Below, piece after piece: positions 34,814 through 43,177 of a stretch of 46,510 nt of DNA. The notes under the pieces were generated by a model. That model had not been told where the DNA came from. It ran no database searches and saw nothing but the letters and a program-made list of their open reading frames with translations. This DNA is from Eisenbergiella porci (GTDB taxonomy: Bacteria > Bacillota > Clostridia > Lachnospirales > Lachnospiraceae): contig NZ_VUMI01000046.1 of NCBI RefSeq assembly GCF_009696275.1, positions 1 to 46,510 on the forward strand, read 5' to 3'. Made by a program: the position numbers and the translations under genes. Positions within the stretch are counted from its first letter, which is position 1; every line of letters starts with the position of its first letter.

Positions 34814-36130
34814 CTATAATCCCTTCAGCATTGCAATAAAATTTTTCTTTCGCTTATTTTTATCTTTAAATTCGTCAAACATGCTTACCCACTGCGACTT
34901 CTGTCCGTTCTCCCTCATAATCCCTTTTATTTGTTTCAACAGCCCTGCCGCTGTTTTATATCTATTGTTGCTGCTTACACGAATTAACTCATTTACGTCT
35001 TTCCAGTAAAGCTCAAGTATTTCGTCTGGATATTTTTTTGCTAATCGGCTGCTGAAATACTGATTATAATCCACATCCCAGTAATCATAGCTGTGTATGG
35101 CATTCTGAATATCTTTCAGGACAATTTTTTCTCTGCCTGTTTCCATACATATATCCAGGTACAGCTTATGGTTTTTTCGATTTATCTTATCCAATATATT
35201 TTCATATTCTTTCTGCCAGTCCTCTGCCGTTAATTCCTTTTTACATATTTCAAACCATTCTTTAACCTCTCCTTTTTCACAGGTATCCAGAATAAGCATC
35301 AGCATTTTTTTCTTTTTATCATAATCTTTCAGCTGCCGCGCATATCTATAAAGATGCTTTGCTATTGCGGAAATATTTATATCCCATTTTGTTTTTACGG
35401 CAATTTTGTATAACCGTTGGAGTTGGGCATCATTGCGTTCTTTAATATAAATCGGCGCTGCATAATCAATCAGCTCATCCAGTTTTCCTCTGCATTTTTC
35501 CATCCCTTCCCATATGTAATCTAACGCTTTCCGGCGATCTCCCTTTTCTTCAAAATATTCTGCAATCCGTACATAATCAGAACCATATACAAGATTGCCA
35601 AGCTCCGTTTTTAAATACTGCTCCTCGTCTCCGATTTGCAAATAGAGGTCTGCTGCATATTTCCCATAATAGCCGCCCCCCTTTGATAATTCATCCGCAA
35701 GATATCTCTTTTCTTCCTTATTTTTGCAAAATGACTCCGCAACCTCGATCAGTATATCATCAAAGCCGCTGTTTCCTTCATAAAATTCCTCTAACATTTC
35801 ATCAAGAATTTTGCTTCGGATATCCCATAATATATCATTATCCTTAATCAGCCCGTCCATTTTCCATAAATTATCGCAGGCCTTGTCCTCATTCCTCTCA
35901 GGGCCTCCTCCGTACTCGTTAAAATCACTGATTATTTCCCGTGCTTCCTCCCACAGGTTCTCCAATTCAACCTCCGCAGCCTTGTTTTTGTGCTTTTTAT
36001 TATTTTTTCTGCACCAGTCTATAACTGCCTTCTCCGTATTTGGGCTTTGCAGCGTCATTTTTGATATAATTTCTATATAATCCTTCTCTTTTGCCCCTTC
36101 CAGCATTTCCTTAACCGTTTTTTTATCCAT
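34814..36130 (-). CDS. Helical-repeat protein resembling the C-terminal region of SWIM zinc-finger proteins
   Basis: A 438-residue, almost wholly helical and highly charged protein. TPR-like pairs occur throughout, for example YVRIAEYFEEKGDRRKALDY. The end (YPDEILELYWKDVNELI, RYKTAAGLLKQIKGIM, then KRKKNFIAML) resembles the C-terminal part of SWIM zinc-finger proteins. No SWIM CxCx motif is present here. I chose the ATG at 36130 for its GGAGG at five bases; earlier ATGs run into the preceding gene. It follows the 205-residue gene by 34 bases. A protein-binding scaffold role is likely; partner unknown. A+T content is higher than in the neighbouring glycosidase genes. Confidence 0.7.
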   Translation of the reverse strand: MDKKTVKEMLEGAKEKDYIEIISKMTLQSPNTEKAVIDWCRKNNKKHKNKAAEVELENLWEEAREIISDFNEYGGGPERNEDKACDNLWKMDGLIKDNDILWDIRSKILDEMLEEFYEGNSGFDDILIEVAESFCKNKEEKRYLADELSKGGGYYGKYAADLYLQIGDEEQYLKTELGNLVYGSDYVRIAEYFEEKGDRRKALDYIWEGMEKCRGKLDELIDYAAPIYIKERNDAQLQRLYKIAVKTKWDINISAIAKHLYRYARQLKDYDKKKKMLMLILDTCEKGEVKEWFEICKKELTAEDWQKEYENILDKINRKNHKLYLDICMETGREKIVLKDIQNAIHSYDYWDVDYNQYFSSRLAKKYPDEILELYWKDVNELIRVSSNNRYKTAAGLLKQIKGIMRENGQKSQWVSMFDEFKDKNKRKKNFIAMLKGL

Positions 36131-36164
36131 ATCAACCTCCATAATAATATTTTTAACTGTTTTT

Positions 36165-36782
36165 TCACAAACCATGATCCTCTTTCAGCGCCTCCATCAG
36201 GCGGTCCATATCCACACTCTTACGCAGCTTCGCCCTGGATATCAGTTTTTTCGCCGTTGCGTTGTCCTGTCTCTTATAGACTGACCTGATCAGGTACAGG
36301 AAAACCGTCAGGTTTTCCTTGCATTTTTCCAATGCCAGTCTGCACGTTTCCTCCGCTGCTTCATAGTTTTCCAGACTGTCATAACAGAGTGTGAGTTCAA
36401 GGTAAGTTTTGCTGTCCCGATTCAGATGCTCCTTTAGGCAGTCTATATTTTTTTCTGTTTCTCCGTACTTCTGGTATATTTTTACCCCATCTTCCCACAT
36501 ATTGCTGCGTTCCAGCTTTACCATGAAATCTGCTTGTTCCTGTATCTCTATCCAGGATTCTTTCAGCAGGGATTCCTCTCCCTTGTCCGTCAGCTTGACG
36601 GCTTCTTCGTAAATAATTTTCCAACCGCATGCATAGACTGCTTCTTCTATGCGGGAAAGCAGTTTCCTGTCCGGCGATAAGAGCCGATGTACCGCGTCTT
36701 CCCCAGTTTCTATGCCCGCCACCCTCAGCGCCGACTCCAAATCGGACATTTTCCATTCTACTGTAAGTAAGCTTTTGTCCAT
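36165..36782 (-). CDS. TPR-like hypothetical protein
   Basis: A 205-residue, helical and charged protein. The C-terminal half has TPR-like units (TYLELTLCYDSLENYEAAEE, FLYLIRSVYKRQDNATAKKL). The first 60 residues are unrecognised. It lacks a signal peptide. It is the first gene of a two-gene unit with the 438-residue helical protein. The pair may be two halves of a longer ancestral repeat protein, but both have clear starts (a GAGAGAAG stretch precedes 36782). Confidence 0.65.
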   Translation of the reverse strand: MDKSLLTVEWKMSDLESALRVAGIETGEDAVHRLLSPDRKLLSRIEEAVYACGWKIIYEEAVKLTDKGEESLLKESWIEIQEQADFMVKLERSNMWEDGVKIYQKYGETEKNIDCLKEHLNRDSKTYLELTLCYDSLENYEAAEETCRLALEKCKENLTVFLYLIRSVYKRQDNATAKKLISRAKLRKSVDMDRLMEALKEDHGL

Positions 36783-36836
36783 TTTCTTCTCTCTTTTGTG
36801 AAATCAACACGCTGACCTGCCGAAAGTTTTATACTT

Positions 36837-36842
36837 ATTATA
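36837..36842 (-). promoter_or_regulatory. Extended -10 promoter element of the helical-protein genes
   Basis: On the minus strand TGTATAAT contains an exact TATAAT (36842-36837) with the preceding TG of an extended -10. The -35 match (TATGAC, 17 bases upstream) is poor. It is 55 bases before the start codon. Confidence 0.4.
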
Positions 36843-36932
36843 CACGAGATTCCTAATAAGTCATATATCCATAAACATAATCATTTTATATTTTAGGCAA
36901 TTAAAATGACTTCCCTGCTTTAATACCTTCCG

Positions 36933-38726
36933 CTACCCAGGCAGACTATCCTCCAAACACAACGCCCCATATCCAGTCCTTTCATTCGGATATCTCGTCT
37001 CCCCCCGCACGCTCCTGGCCCCTCTGCGCAGATGCGCTTTCAGCTTCTCTCCGTACATATACGGATCATTCCCCCTCACAATCCCCCACTCCATCATCAG
37101 CGCCGCCGCCCCGGTGACAAGCGGTGCGGAAAAAGACGTACCTGTATACGCCTCATAACCGCCGCCGGCCCGGGCGGCTATAATATTCACGCCGGGCGCG
37201 GCAAGATCCGGCTTGGTATTGGGAAACCCCGGCAGTTCTTCTTCTCCCCGCACCCCTCTGCCTGAAAAATCCGCATAAGCATCGTAGGCTCCATAAATAG
37301 CGCCCACCGTAATCAGCTTCCCGGCCGTGGATGGGACCGTAAGCGTCAGCTCCGGCGTCGGGGCAAAAAAACGGGTATCCACCGAACGTACCGCCTGCCC
37401 GGGCAGATACAGCTGGTATTCCCCTGTTATCAGAAGGACCGGCTCCAGCTGAAATACCCAGATACCAGCGTTAATGTAAGTTTCCACAGGGATAAAATCA
37501 AAATATATCTCCTGATTTACTGAATAAGGCGACGGCTCCCCCACATAAATGAGTATCCGCGTCTGATCGATAACAAGCTCCGTCCGCCCCGGCCTGGTCA
37601 TCGGGACCTCCTCCCTCTGCCCGGAAGGGGCCTGCAGAATCACCCGGAAGCTGTCCGCGAAGTTTTTCCACAGCTGGACATTGGTCGTGCTCTCATAATT
37701 TCCCACAGCCAGCTCCACGCTCTGCCGGCCGGCAGGCTGCCCTGGCCCGCCTTCAGAAAGCCTCCCGGAAACATGGCCGGCAGAAGCACCCTCATTGCCG
37801 CTCCCCGCACAAATCACATTTTTCCAAATCTCAGAAGCATTATCCATAAAACGCTCCAGAAGGGAACTGCCGTCATGCGCGCCGTAGCTGTTCCCGAAGC
37901 TTAAATTTACTGCCATAGGCATACCCAAAGCCTGCGCCTTGCCCAGTGCATAGGTCATTGCCCGCATCAACTGGGTCGTACGCGGATAAGCACCGCTGCC
38001 AGCCTGCCCCAGCTTTACAATAAGCAGAGCCGCACCGGGCGCCGCACCCGTATACCGAGCATTGGGATTACTACCCGCAGCAATGGCGGCCACCGCAGTC
38101 CCATGCCCGGAAACATCCGTACTCGGCACTCTGCGGAAGGTTTCCTCCCCGCCAGCCTCCAGCGCTTCCGTAATCTGCGCCTGCGTAAACTCCACCCCAA
38201 CGGAAAACCCTTCCGGCGGGAAAAATCCCCTTTCCGGATCCGGCGCCAGTGTCTGATCCCACAGATAAAGAATCCGGCTGCCTGCATTGTCCCTGAAATC
38301 CGGCAGCGAATAATCAATTCCCGTGTCAAATACAGCCACAATGCAGCCGCTTCCCGTCAGCCCCCCTCTGCCCGTCTGTCCGCCCGTAAAACTCCCGCCG
38401 CCCGTAGGAAAACAGGATTGCTGTTTAGCATCATAAACGCTGTATAAAAGCTCCTTCGGTTTTTCCACATATTCGATCTCTTCCGCTGCCACAAGCACCG
38501 GAATCAGGCTTTCAGGTATGGTGACTATGGCATAGCCGGCCAGCAGAATTTCCACCTTGATATATTCATTTTCCAGCCTGCCGATATCCCCATGGAATTT
38601 AACAATCAGCTCCCAGGTCCTGTCTGAAACATCAAAGCCCACGTTAAGGGTCCTGGAGAGTTCCCGCTCCTCCTGCGTGGAATCCAGGCTCAGATTCAGA
38701 ATATTTTCCAGCTTCTGTGAATTCAT
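36933..38726 (-). CDS. S8 subtilisin-like serine protease, Csp-like
   Basis: A 597-residue subtilase with an intact catalytic triad: Asp134 in AVFDTGIDYS, His208 in DVSGHGTAVAAIAAG and Ser531 in YTGTSFSAPLVTG, plus the oxyanion segment GSGNEGAS. A short N-terminal prodomain (about residues 1-100) precedes the catalytic domain, and a beta-rich insert of about 150 residues lies between the oxyanion segment and the Ser region. This plan matches clostridial CspB-like proteases, which process the spore cortex hydrolase SleC. No secretion signal is visible, as in that family. The start at 38726 follows GGGAGG. A sporulation role is inferred from family resemblance only. Confidence 0.88.
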   Translation of the reverse strand: MNSQKLENILNLSLDSTQEERELSRTLNVGFDVSDRTWELIVKFHGDIGRLENEYIKVEILLAGYAIVTIPESLIPVLVAAEEIEYVEKPKELLYSVYDAKQQSCFPTGGGSFTGGQTGRGGLTGSGCIVAVFDTGIDYSLPDFRDNAGSRILYLWDQTLAPDPERGFFPPEGFSVGVEFTQAQITEALEAGGEETFRRVPSTDVSGHGTAVAAIAAGSNPNARYTGAAPGAALLIVKLGQAGSGAYPRTTQLMRAMTYALGKAQALGMPMAVNLSFGNSYGAHDGSSLLERFMDNASEIWKNVICAGSGNEGASAGHVSGRLSEGGPGQPAGRQSVELAVGNYESTTNVQLWKNFADSFRVILQAPSGQREEVPMTRPGRTELVIDQTRILIYVGEPSPYSVNQEIYFDFIPVETYINAGIWVFQLEPVLLITGEYQLYLPGQAVRSVDTRFFAPTPELTLTVPSTAGKLITVGAIYGAYDAYADFSGRGVRGEEELPGFPNTKPDLAAPGVNIIAARAGGGYEAYTGTSFSAPLVTGAAALMMEWGIVRGNDPYMYGEKLKAHLRRGARSVRGETRYPNERTGYGALCLEDSLPG

Positions 38727-38773
38727 CCCATTTCCTCCCGGCAAAAAGCAAAATGCATTACAGGATTAAAAGA

Positions 38774-38799
38774 GCCGGCGGAAGCAACGTTCCGCCGGC
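38774..38799 (-). terminator. Intrinsic terminator of the phosphoribosyltransferase-like gene
   Basis: GCCGGCGGAA and TTCCGCCGGC are perfect 10-base arms with a GCAACG loop, followed by TCTTTT on the minus strand. Confidence 0.85.
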
Positions 38800-38859
38800 A
38801 CAACTCTTACTCTTAATCTATGAACTTTCGGAAAAAATGTGTAACCGCCCAGCCAACTT

Positions 38860-39501
38860 CTACAGCTTGGAATAGCCATACCCGTTCACCATGGCGTCAA
38901 GCTTCTGTTTTGCCTTGCAATACGGACAATTATGTACCTCATATGCCTGATACCCGGGAATGTCGCTGGTATCAAACATGGACTCCACCATCATGCCATT
39001 AATAGACTTGATAGCGCTGAATACCGCACAGATCCCCTGTACCTGTCCGCCATAGTACTCAATACACTCAAGGCTCCTGCGCATCGTCATGCCGGTGGTT
39101 GCGGTAGCCAGCAGCAGCAGAACGTTTTTCCCCTGGATCTCCCCAACCAGGTTATCCCGGAAAATCATCTGGTTATTCACATTAAACTCCGGCGTTACCA
39201 CATAAACCGTGTTGTGCATATTCATGGAAGGAAAACTCCCTTTTTCCAGCTCCTCCGCCATATATGCCCCGATTACTTCACAGCCGTCCAAGCAGACTAT
39301 GGTATCCACCACCGTCTCTATGGGCAGTCTCTGCACAAAGGCCTTACCTACTGCCGCAGCCTCACTGCGCCTTGTTTTCAGCCCCGTCATATCCACATAG
39401 TAATTGATATGGGAGTGACTCGTTGCAAAATGGCCCGGTATTGCCCTGAGAATAATATTGCTTCCGGCCTTTGAATAGAACTTCATCACCTTATTTTCCA
39501 T
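38860..39501 (-). CDS. Phosphoribosyltransferase-like protein
   Basis: A 213-residue protein with the type I phosphoribosyltransferase plan: VDTIVCLDGCEVIGAYMAEEL, a flexible middle with NNQMIFRDNLVGEIQGKNVLLLL, and ATATTGMTMRRSLECIEYYGG. The usual PRPP loop with two acidic residues before TTG-T is replaced here by LLLATATTGMT, which may alter substrate use. A CPYC pair near the C-terminus suggests a structural or metal site. Orotate phosphoribosyltransferase-like proteins are the nearest match I can name, but no pyrimidine genes are adjacent. The ATG follows GGAAGGAG. Confidence 0.7.
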   Translation of the reverse strand: MENKVMKFYSKAGSNIILRAIPGHFATSHSHINYYVDMTGLKTRRSEAAAVGKAFVQRLPIETVVDTIVCLDGCEVIGAYMAEELEKGSFPSMNMHNTVYVVTPEFNVNNQMIFRDNLVGEIQGKNVLLLLATATTGMTMRRSLECIEYYGGQVQGICAVFSAIKSINGMMVESMFDTSDIPGYQAYEVHNCPYCKAKQKLDAMVNGYGYSKL

Positions 39502-39581
39502 ACCTTCTCCTTCCCTGCGCCGTACGCACCTCTACCAGATTTACAATTTGAAGTATAACCCCCCTGCTGCCGCGGCAATCC

Positions 39582-39682
39582 ACTCTTCCTGTATAACCGG
39601 TTCTCCTGCCCATCCGCATCTACTGCATACCCGGTTCTCCTACATTCCCGCTTCTCCTGCATCCCTGTTTCTCCACCATACC
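39582..39682 (-). repeat. Degenerate 17-bp tandem repeat in a leader region
   Basis: Five to six imperfect copies of a 17-base unit (minus-strand consensus near GGGTATGCAGGAGAACC) lie at about 39582-39682, between the promoter at 39732 and the start codon at 39501. Several copies contain AGGAGA, which resembles a ribosome site. Confidence 0.6.
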
Positions 39683-39731
39683 GGAAAAATGCGCCTGTCA
39701 GGGAATCACTTTTACTTCGAATCATACTTTT

Positions 39732-39760
39732 ATTATAAGTGTTTTGGAATATTTTTACAA
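39732..39760 (-). promoter_or_regulatory. Promoter of the phosphoribosyltransferase-like gene
   Basis: On the minus strand TTGTAA (39760-39755), a 17-base spacer and TATAAT (39737-39732). It predicts an unusually long leader of about 220 bases. The stretch 39761-39877 up to the HlyD stop shows nothing else clear. Confidence 0.55.
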
Positions 39761-39877
39761 GTTTTTATAGCGCCAGCGCACTTTTATAGGCATTTCAAAC
39801 AATTTTCTCTCCGACAATTCAGCACTTTTTTCACAGTTATCCATACCTGCGGCCATCCTCACAACTTTCCCCAACCA

Positions 39878-41587
39878 TCATTCCTTCATTCTCACCGGAT
39901 CTCCTTCTGCAAAATCCCTGTCCGCCGCATTGATAACCTTAGTGTTACCATCCAGTGCCCCTGACTGCAGCGCGGCATACCTGTTATTCTTATCCAGAAC
40001 CTCTACCATAAGCTTCTCCGCCGTCAGCTCTTTTCCAAGAATCCCGCTCCGTTCCCCCAGCACATACACAAAATTACGCTGGTTTTCATCCGTATGAAGC
40101 GCATCGATGGAAATACAGCAGTTATATAGCTCAGACTGTACGGACAACCGGAAACTGCCGCTCTGCCCTATCGTACCCACGCCCTCCGGCAGGTTCATCA
40201 ACGCCCGGAAGCTGCCGGGACTGGACTCCTCCTCCGTCAGATAATCCACTGTTACCTCCGTTTCCACGCTGCCCAGGCTGACACTTGCACTACTTCCCTG
40301 ATTCACATATTTCTTATCCTCTTTATCCAAAATCACCTCAAACTGCAACGGTTTTTCAGTATCAGCAAACACTACCGCCGCACCTGCCGGAGTATTCTCT
40401 CCTGCCGCCACTCCCACACGCGTCACAATCCCGGCCTGTTCAGCACTGATCAGCCCCTCTGCCTTCACCAGCTCCTGAAGCTTTGCCAATTCTTCTCTCG
40501 CAGCCTCCAAATCCAGCCGGTAAATCCCTAACGAACTGTCCGAAAGCTCCGGACGCATACTGTCCTCCAGCCCCCGATCCGCTTCCAGCTTCGCCTTTTC
40601 CAAAGCATCCTCCGCATCCTCCACAGCCCGTTGGGCCGCCATGCTTTTATCCTCCAGACTCTTCCTGGTGCTTCTCCAGCTCTCCCACTTCGCATCCTCA
40701 GACGTAAAGTCAGGCTGCCCAGGCGCATTCCCCTGAAGCGCCCCCACCTCTTCAGAAATATCCTCCTGCGCATACCCCGCCTGCGCCAATTCCTTTTTTA
40801 CCTGTGAAAGCTCCGCCTCCTTCTCCGCCAGCTCCGCCTTCCAGGCCTCCACCTCATCCTTATCCACTCCGCCCGAGCCTTCGCTGCCACTTTTCTTCAG
40901 CTCATCCACCTCAGCCTGCAGACTCTCCGCCCGCCTCTGCAGCTCCCGCACCCTGCCGGAAGCCGATTGCACCTCCTGCGTTCCCTGAGAAAGCCTTGCC
41001 TTCCACTCCTGATAAGCCTCCTCCTGCCGCTTACGCTCCTCCTCCGAAGTCAGCTTCAAATTCTTATCCAGATGCTCCTGCAGCTGCGCCCGCGCAGCCG
41101 CCTCATCCTCCAAAGCCCTGTCAAGCGCCTTCTGCGCCTGCTCCACAACCCGGACCGCATCCTCCCCGGCCCTGCTCATCTCCACATTCTTTTCTGCCCC
41201 TGCCAGCTCCAGATTCCCCTCAAGCGTTGCCACCTGAAGCTCCAGCTTCGCAATACTCCGCTCCTGAGCCCGCACCCTCCCCATCAGATACTCCCCATCC
41301 AACGAAAAAAGCGCCGTTCCCTCCTCTATCCGCTCCCCCGGAACCACAAACACCTCACTCACCCGAAGCCCCTCCGCCACATTCACAGCCAGCTCCCCGC
41401 TCCCCTTCACATTCCCCGCCTTCTCCACCACATGCTCAACCGCCATCTGCCCCGGATTCTCCACAGAAACCCGCGGCAGCCCATTCGCATAAATCCCCCT
41501 CGAAACCAACGTCAAAACCAACATCCCCACCAAAAACCCCCCAAACCACTTCAAAATCCTCTTCCTGCTCTCAATCAATCCACCCAT
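39878..41587 (-). CDS. HlyD-type efflux adaptor (membrane fusion) protein
   Basis: A 569-residue adaptor. One N-terminal membrane helix (FGGFLVGMLVLTLVSRGIYA) is followed by a split biotinyl-lipoyl-like domain (LRVSEVFVVPGERIEEGTALFSLDGEY and later GIVTRVGVAAGENTPAGAAVVF), a long charged coiled coil (about 105-360) and a beta-barrel end. Such proteins link an inner-membrane transporter to the exterior. No partner ABC or RND transporter lies in the window. The coding strand is extremely G-rich with G-ending codons, especially in the first 150 codons, unlike its neighbours. The start follows AGGAGAG. Confidence 0.85.
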   Translation of the reverse strand: MGGLIESRKRILKWFGGFLVGMLVLTLVSRGIYANGLPRVSVENPGQMAVEHVVEKAGNVKGSGELAVNVAEGLRVSEVFVVPGERIEEGTALFSLDGEYLMGRVRAQERSIAKLELQVATLEGNLELAGAEKNVEMSRAGEDAVRVVEQAQKALDRALEDEAAARAQLQEHLDKNLKLTSEEERKRQEEAYQEWKARLSQGTQEVQSASGRVRELQRRAESLQAEVDELKKSGSEGSGGVDKDEVEAWKAELAEKEAELSQVKKELAQAGYAQEDISEEVGALQGNAPGQPDFTSEDAKWESWRSTRKSLEDKSMAAQRAVEDAEDALEKAKLEADRGLEDSMRPELSDSSLGIYRLDLEAAREELAKLQELVKAEGLISAEQAGIVTRVGVAAGENTPAGAAVVFADTEKPLQFEVILDKEDKKYVNQGSSASVSLGSVETEVTVDYLTEEESSPGSFRALMNLPEGVGTIGQSGSFRLSVQSELYNCCISIDALHTDENQRNFVYVLGERSGILGKELTAEKLMVEVLDKNNRYAALQSGALDGNTKVINAADRDFAEGDPVRMKE

Positions 41588-41714
41588 CCCACATCTCTCC
41601 TATCAAAATTCCGTAACTACTCCAACCAAACTCCCAACCCCACCACCCCAAAAATCCACCTATCCCCCAATCCCCTCCTACCCTCACTTTATCCATATCC
41701 AACTCTAATCCATG

Positions 41715-41883
41715 CTCTTGTCCTTTGCTCTTGTCCTTTGTCCTTGCCTTTTGTCCTTGCCTTTTGTCCTTGCCCTTTGTCCTTGCCCTTTGTCCTTGCC
41801 CTTTGTCCTTGCCCTTTGTCCTTGCCCTTTGTCCTTGCCCTTTGTCCTTGCCCTTTGTCCTTGCCCTTTGTCCTTGCCCTTTG
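41715..41883. repeat. 13 x 13-bp minisatellite
   Basis: Thirteen consecutive 13-base units span 169 bases. The first two read CTCTTGTCCTTTG, the next two TCCTTGCCTTTTG, and the last nine are near-identical TCCTTGCCCTTTG (the last unit ends at 41883). Because 13 is not a multiple of three, three units encode a 13-residue period in every frame, which creates long spurious open frames here. The region 41588-41714 is G-poor on the plus strand and holds no gene. Confidence 0.9.
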
Positions 41884-41909
41884 CCCTCCCTACGCCCCAC
41901 ACTCCCCCA

Positions 41910-42267
41910 GGCTCTGCGGCTTTCCGCAGTCTTTCCCGGATTGCCCCTCGTCCCGTCCTCCTGTCCGGAGGGGGGTTGCGGGGGATTTTGACTGGAAGTT
42001 ATGAAAAAATGGAGACATTTCTTACTTCCCGGATTTTCATGCCGCGGTCTGCCCAAATGGTGCTGTCCGACGACGGAAACGGCCAAGTCGCCGGCGACGC
42101 AGGCCGCTTCCGGAGGAGTTCCACCATTTAGACCGCGACATGAAAACCCGGGAAGTTAGAAATGCCCCATTTTTGAATACGCACAGACAAAACCCCCGCA
42201 ACCCCCTCCGGACAGGAGGACGGGACGAGGGACAATCCCAGGAAAGACTGCGGAAAGCCGCAGAGCC
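41910..42267. repeat. 358-bp near-perfect palindromic element
   Basis: Arms of about 150 bases (41910-42062 and 42122-42267) are inverted copies of each other at roughly 85 percent or better by eye, with a 59-base centre. The first 27 bases of each arm match exactly. Each arm also contains its own small hairpin (CTGCGG-CTTT-CCGCAG) and the sequence CCTCCTGTCCGGAGG. It ends four bases before the stop of the permease gene. It has the shape of a MITE-like or BIME-like element; no clear target-site duplication was seen. Confidence 0.8.
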
Positions 42268-42271
42268 GCCC

Positions 42272-43177
42272 CTACTCCTTCAAAGCGGAGGCTACGATGC
42301 CCTGCTCGAGATAATCCTGCCCCAGCAAAAAGACAAACACCGAAGGCACCAGCGTCACCACCGAAGCCGCGAATGCGAACCCGGCCCTGTTCTGGCTGAT
42401 TTCCGGCAGATACAGGGACAACGGCCAAAGCGACTTATCCTTAAGAAAAGCCAACGGCTGTTCAATCATGTTCCAGTACTCCAGAAATCCCAGCACCATG
42501 GCGGACAAAATCCCGCCCGATGCCAGCGGGAGCCCGATCTGCCAGAACAGCCGCCACTCCCCCGCCCCGTCAATTCTTCCCGCCTCCAGCAGCCCTGACG
42601 GAATTGTGCAGAACCCCCTGTAAATCAAAAACACCGGGAACGTGGAAAAAACCGCCGGTAAAATAACCGCCCAATGCGTATTCATCACTCCCACCCTGCA
42701 AAGCACCAGATACTGGGAAAGCATGGTCACCTGGAAAGGCAGAAGCATAAGCACAATATATATGGTAAAAAAAAGCTTTTTCCCCCGGAACCTGTATACG
42801 GCAAAGCCCCAGGCCGCAGGCACACCTACCAGAAGCTGACCCGCCAGGATAATCGTCACCAGCCTGGCCGAATTCCAGAACACCGTAAAAAACTGCGGCG
42901 TATACAAAAGAAGGCTGCGGTAATGCTCCAGCGTTGGATAAAATGGCAGCGCCCTCCAGCTGATGTAACCCTCTCCGCCCTGAAACAGCGGCTGCAGATA
43001 AACGGACAGCTCCTGGCTGCTCATTATGGAACCGGACAGCAACAGAAACACCGGCGCGCACATCAGCAGTACCGGTCCTGTCAGGAGCAGGCAGAAAAAT
43101 CCCCGCCTCGCCATGCCTGTCAGCTTCCTCAGCCTTCCGCGCAGCCGCCCTTTCCGCCGTTTTCTCCGTTCCTTCAC
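42272..43177 (-). CDS. Carbohydrate ABC transporter permease (MalG-like)
   Basis: A 301-residue CUT1 permease with six predicted helices after a very basic N-terminus (KERRKRRKGRLRGRLRK). The EAA-type loop reads LLEAGRIDGAGEWRLFWQIGLP. Translation starts at GTG 43177, overlapping the upstream permease stop by four bases (GTGA), so the two are translationally coupled and probably form a heterodimer. The gene ends right beside the large palindromic element, which may act as its terminator or mRNA end. Confidence 0.92.
   Translation of the reverse strand: MKERRKRRKGRLRGRLRKLTGMARRGFFCLLLTGPVLLMCAPVFLLLSGSIMSSQELSVYLQPLFQGGEGYISWRALPFYPTLEHYRSLLLYTPQFFTVFWNSARLVTIILAGQLLVGVPAAWGFAVYRFRGKKLFFTIYIVLMLLPFQVTMLSQYLVLCRVGVMNTHWAVILPAVFSTFPVFLIYRGFCTIPSGLLEAGRIDGAGEWRLFWQIGLPLASGGILSAMVLGFLEYWNMIEQPLAFLKDKSLWPLSLYLPEISQNRAGFAFAASVVTLVPSVFVFLLGQDYLEQGIVASALKE

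Noticed and set aside
39486-39725. 79-residue open frame in the leader of the phosphoribosyltransferase-like gene
   Set aside because: It starts at the predicted transcription start without a ribosome site and is built from the 17-base repeats.
41715-41883. Possible CRISPR array
   Set aside because: The units are 13 bases long and directly contiguous without spacers, and no cas gene is nearby.
40804-42004. Proline- and leucine-rich open frames on the plus strand opposite the HlyD gene
   Set aside because: They mirror the G-rich coding strand of the adaptor gene, whose coiled coil and lipoyl-like domains are clear.
41571-42131. Long open frames on both strands across the minisatellite and palindrome
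   Set aside because: The 13-base repeat has no stop in any frame and yields repetitive GKDKGQGQRARTK or LALCPCPLSLPFV strings. There is no ribosome site and no recognisable domain.
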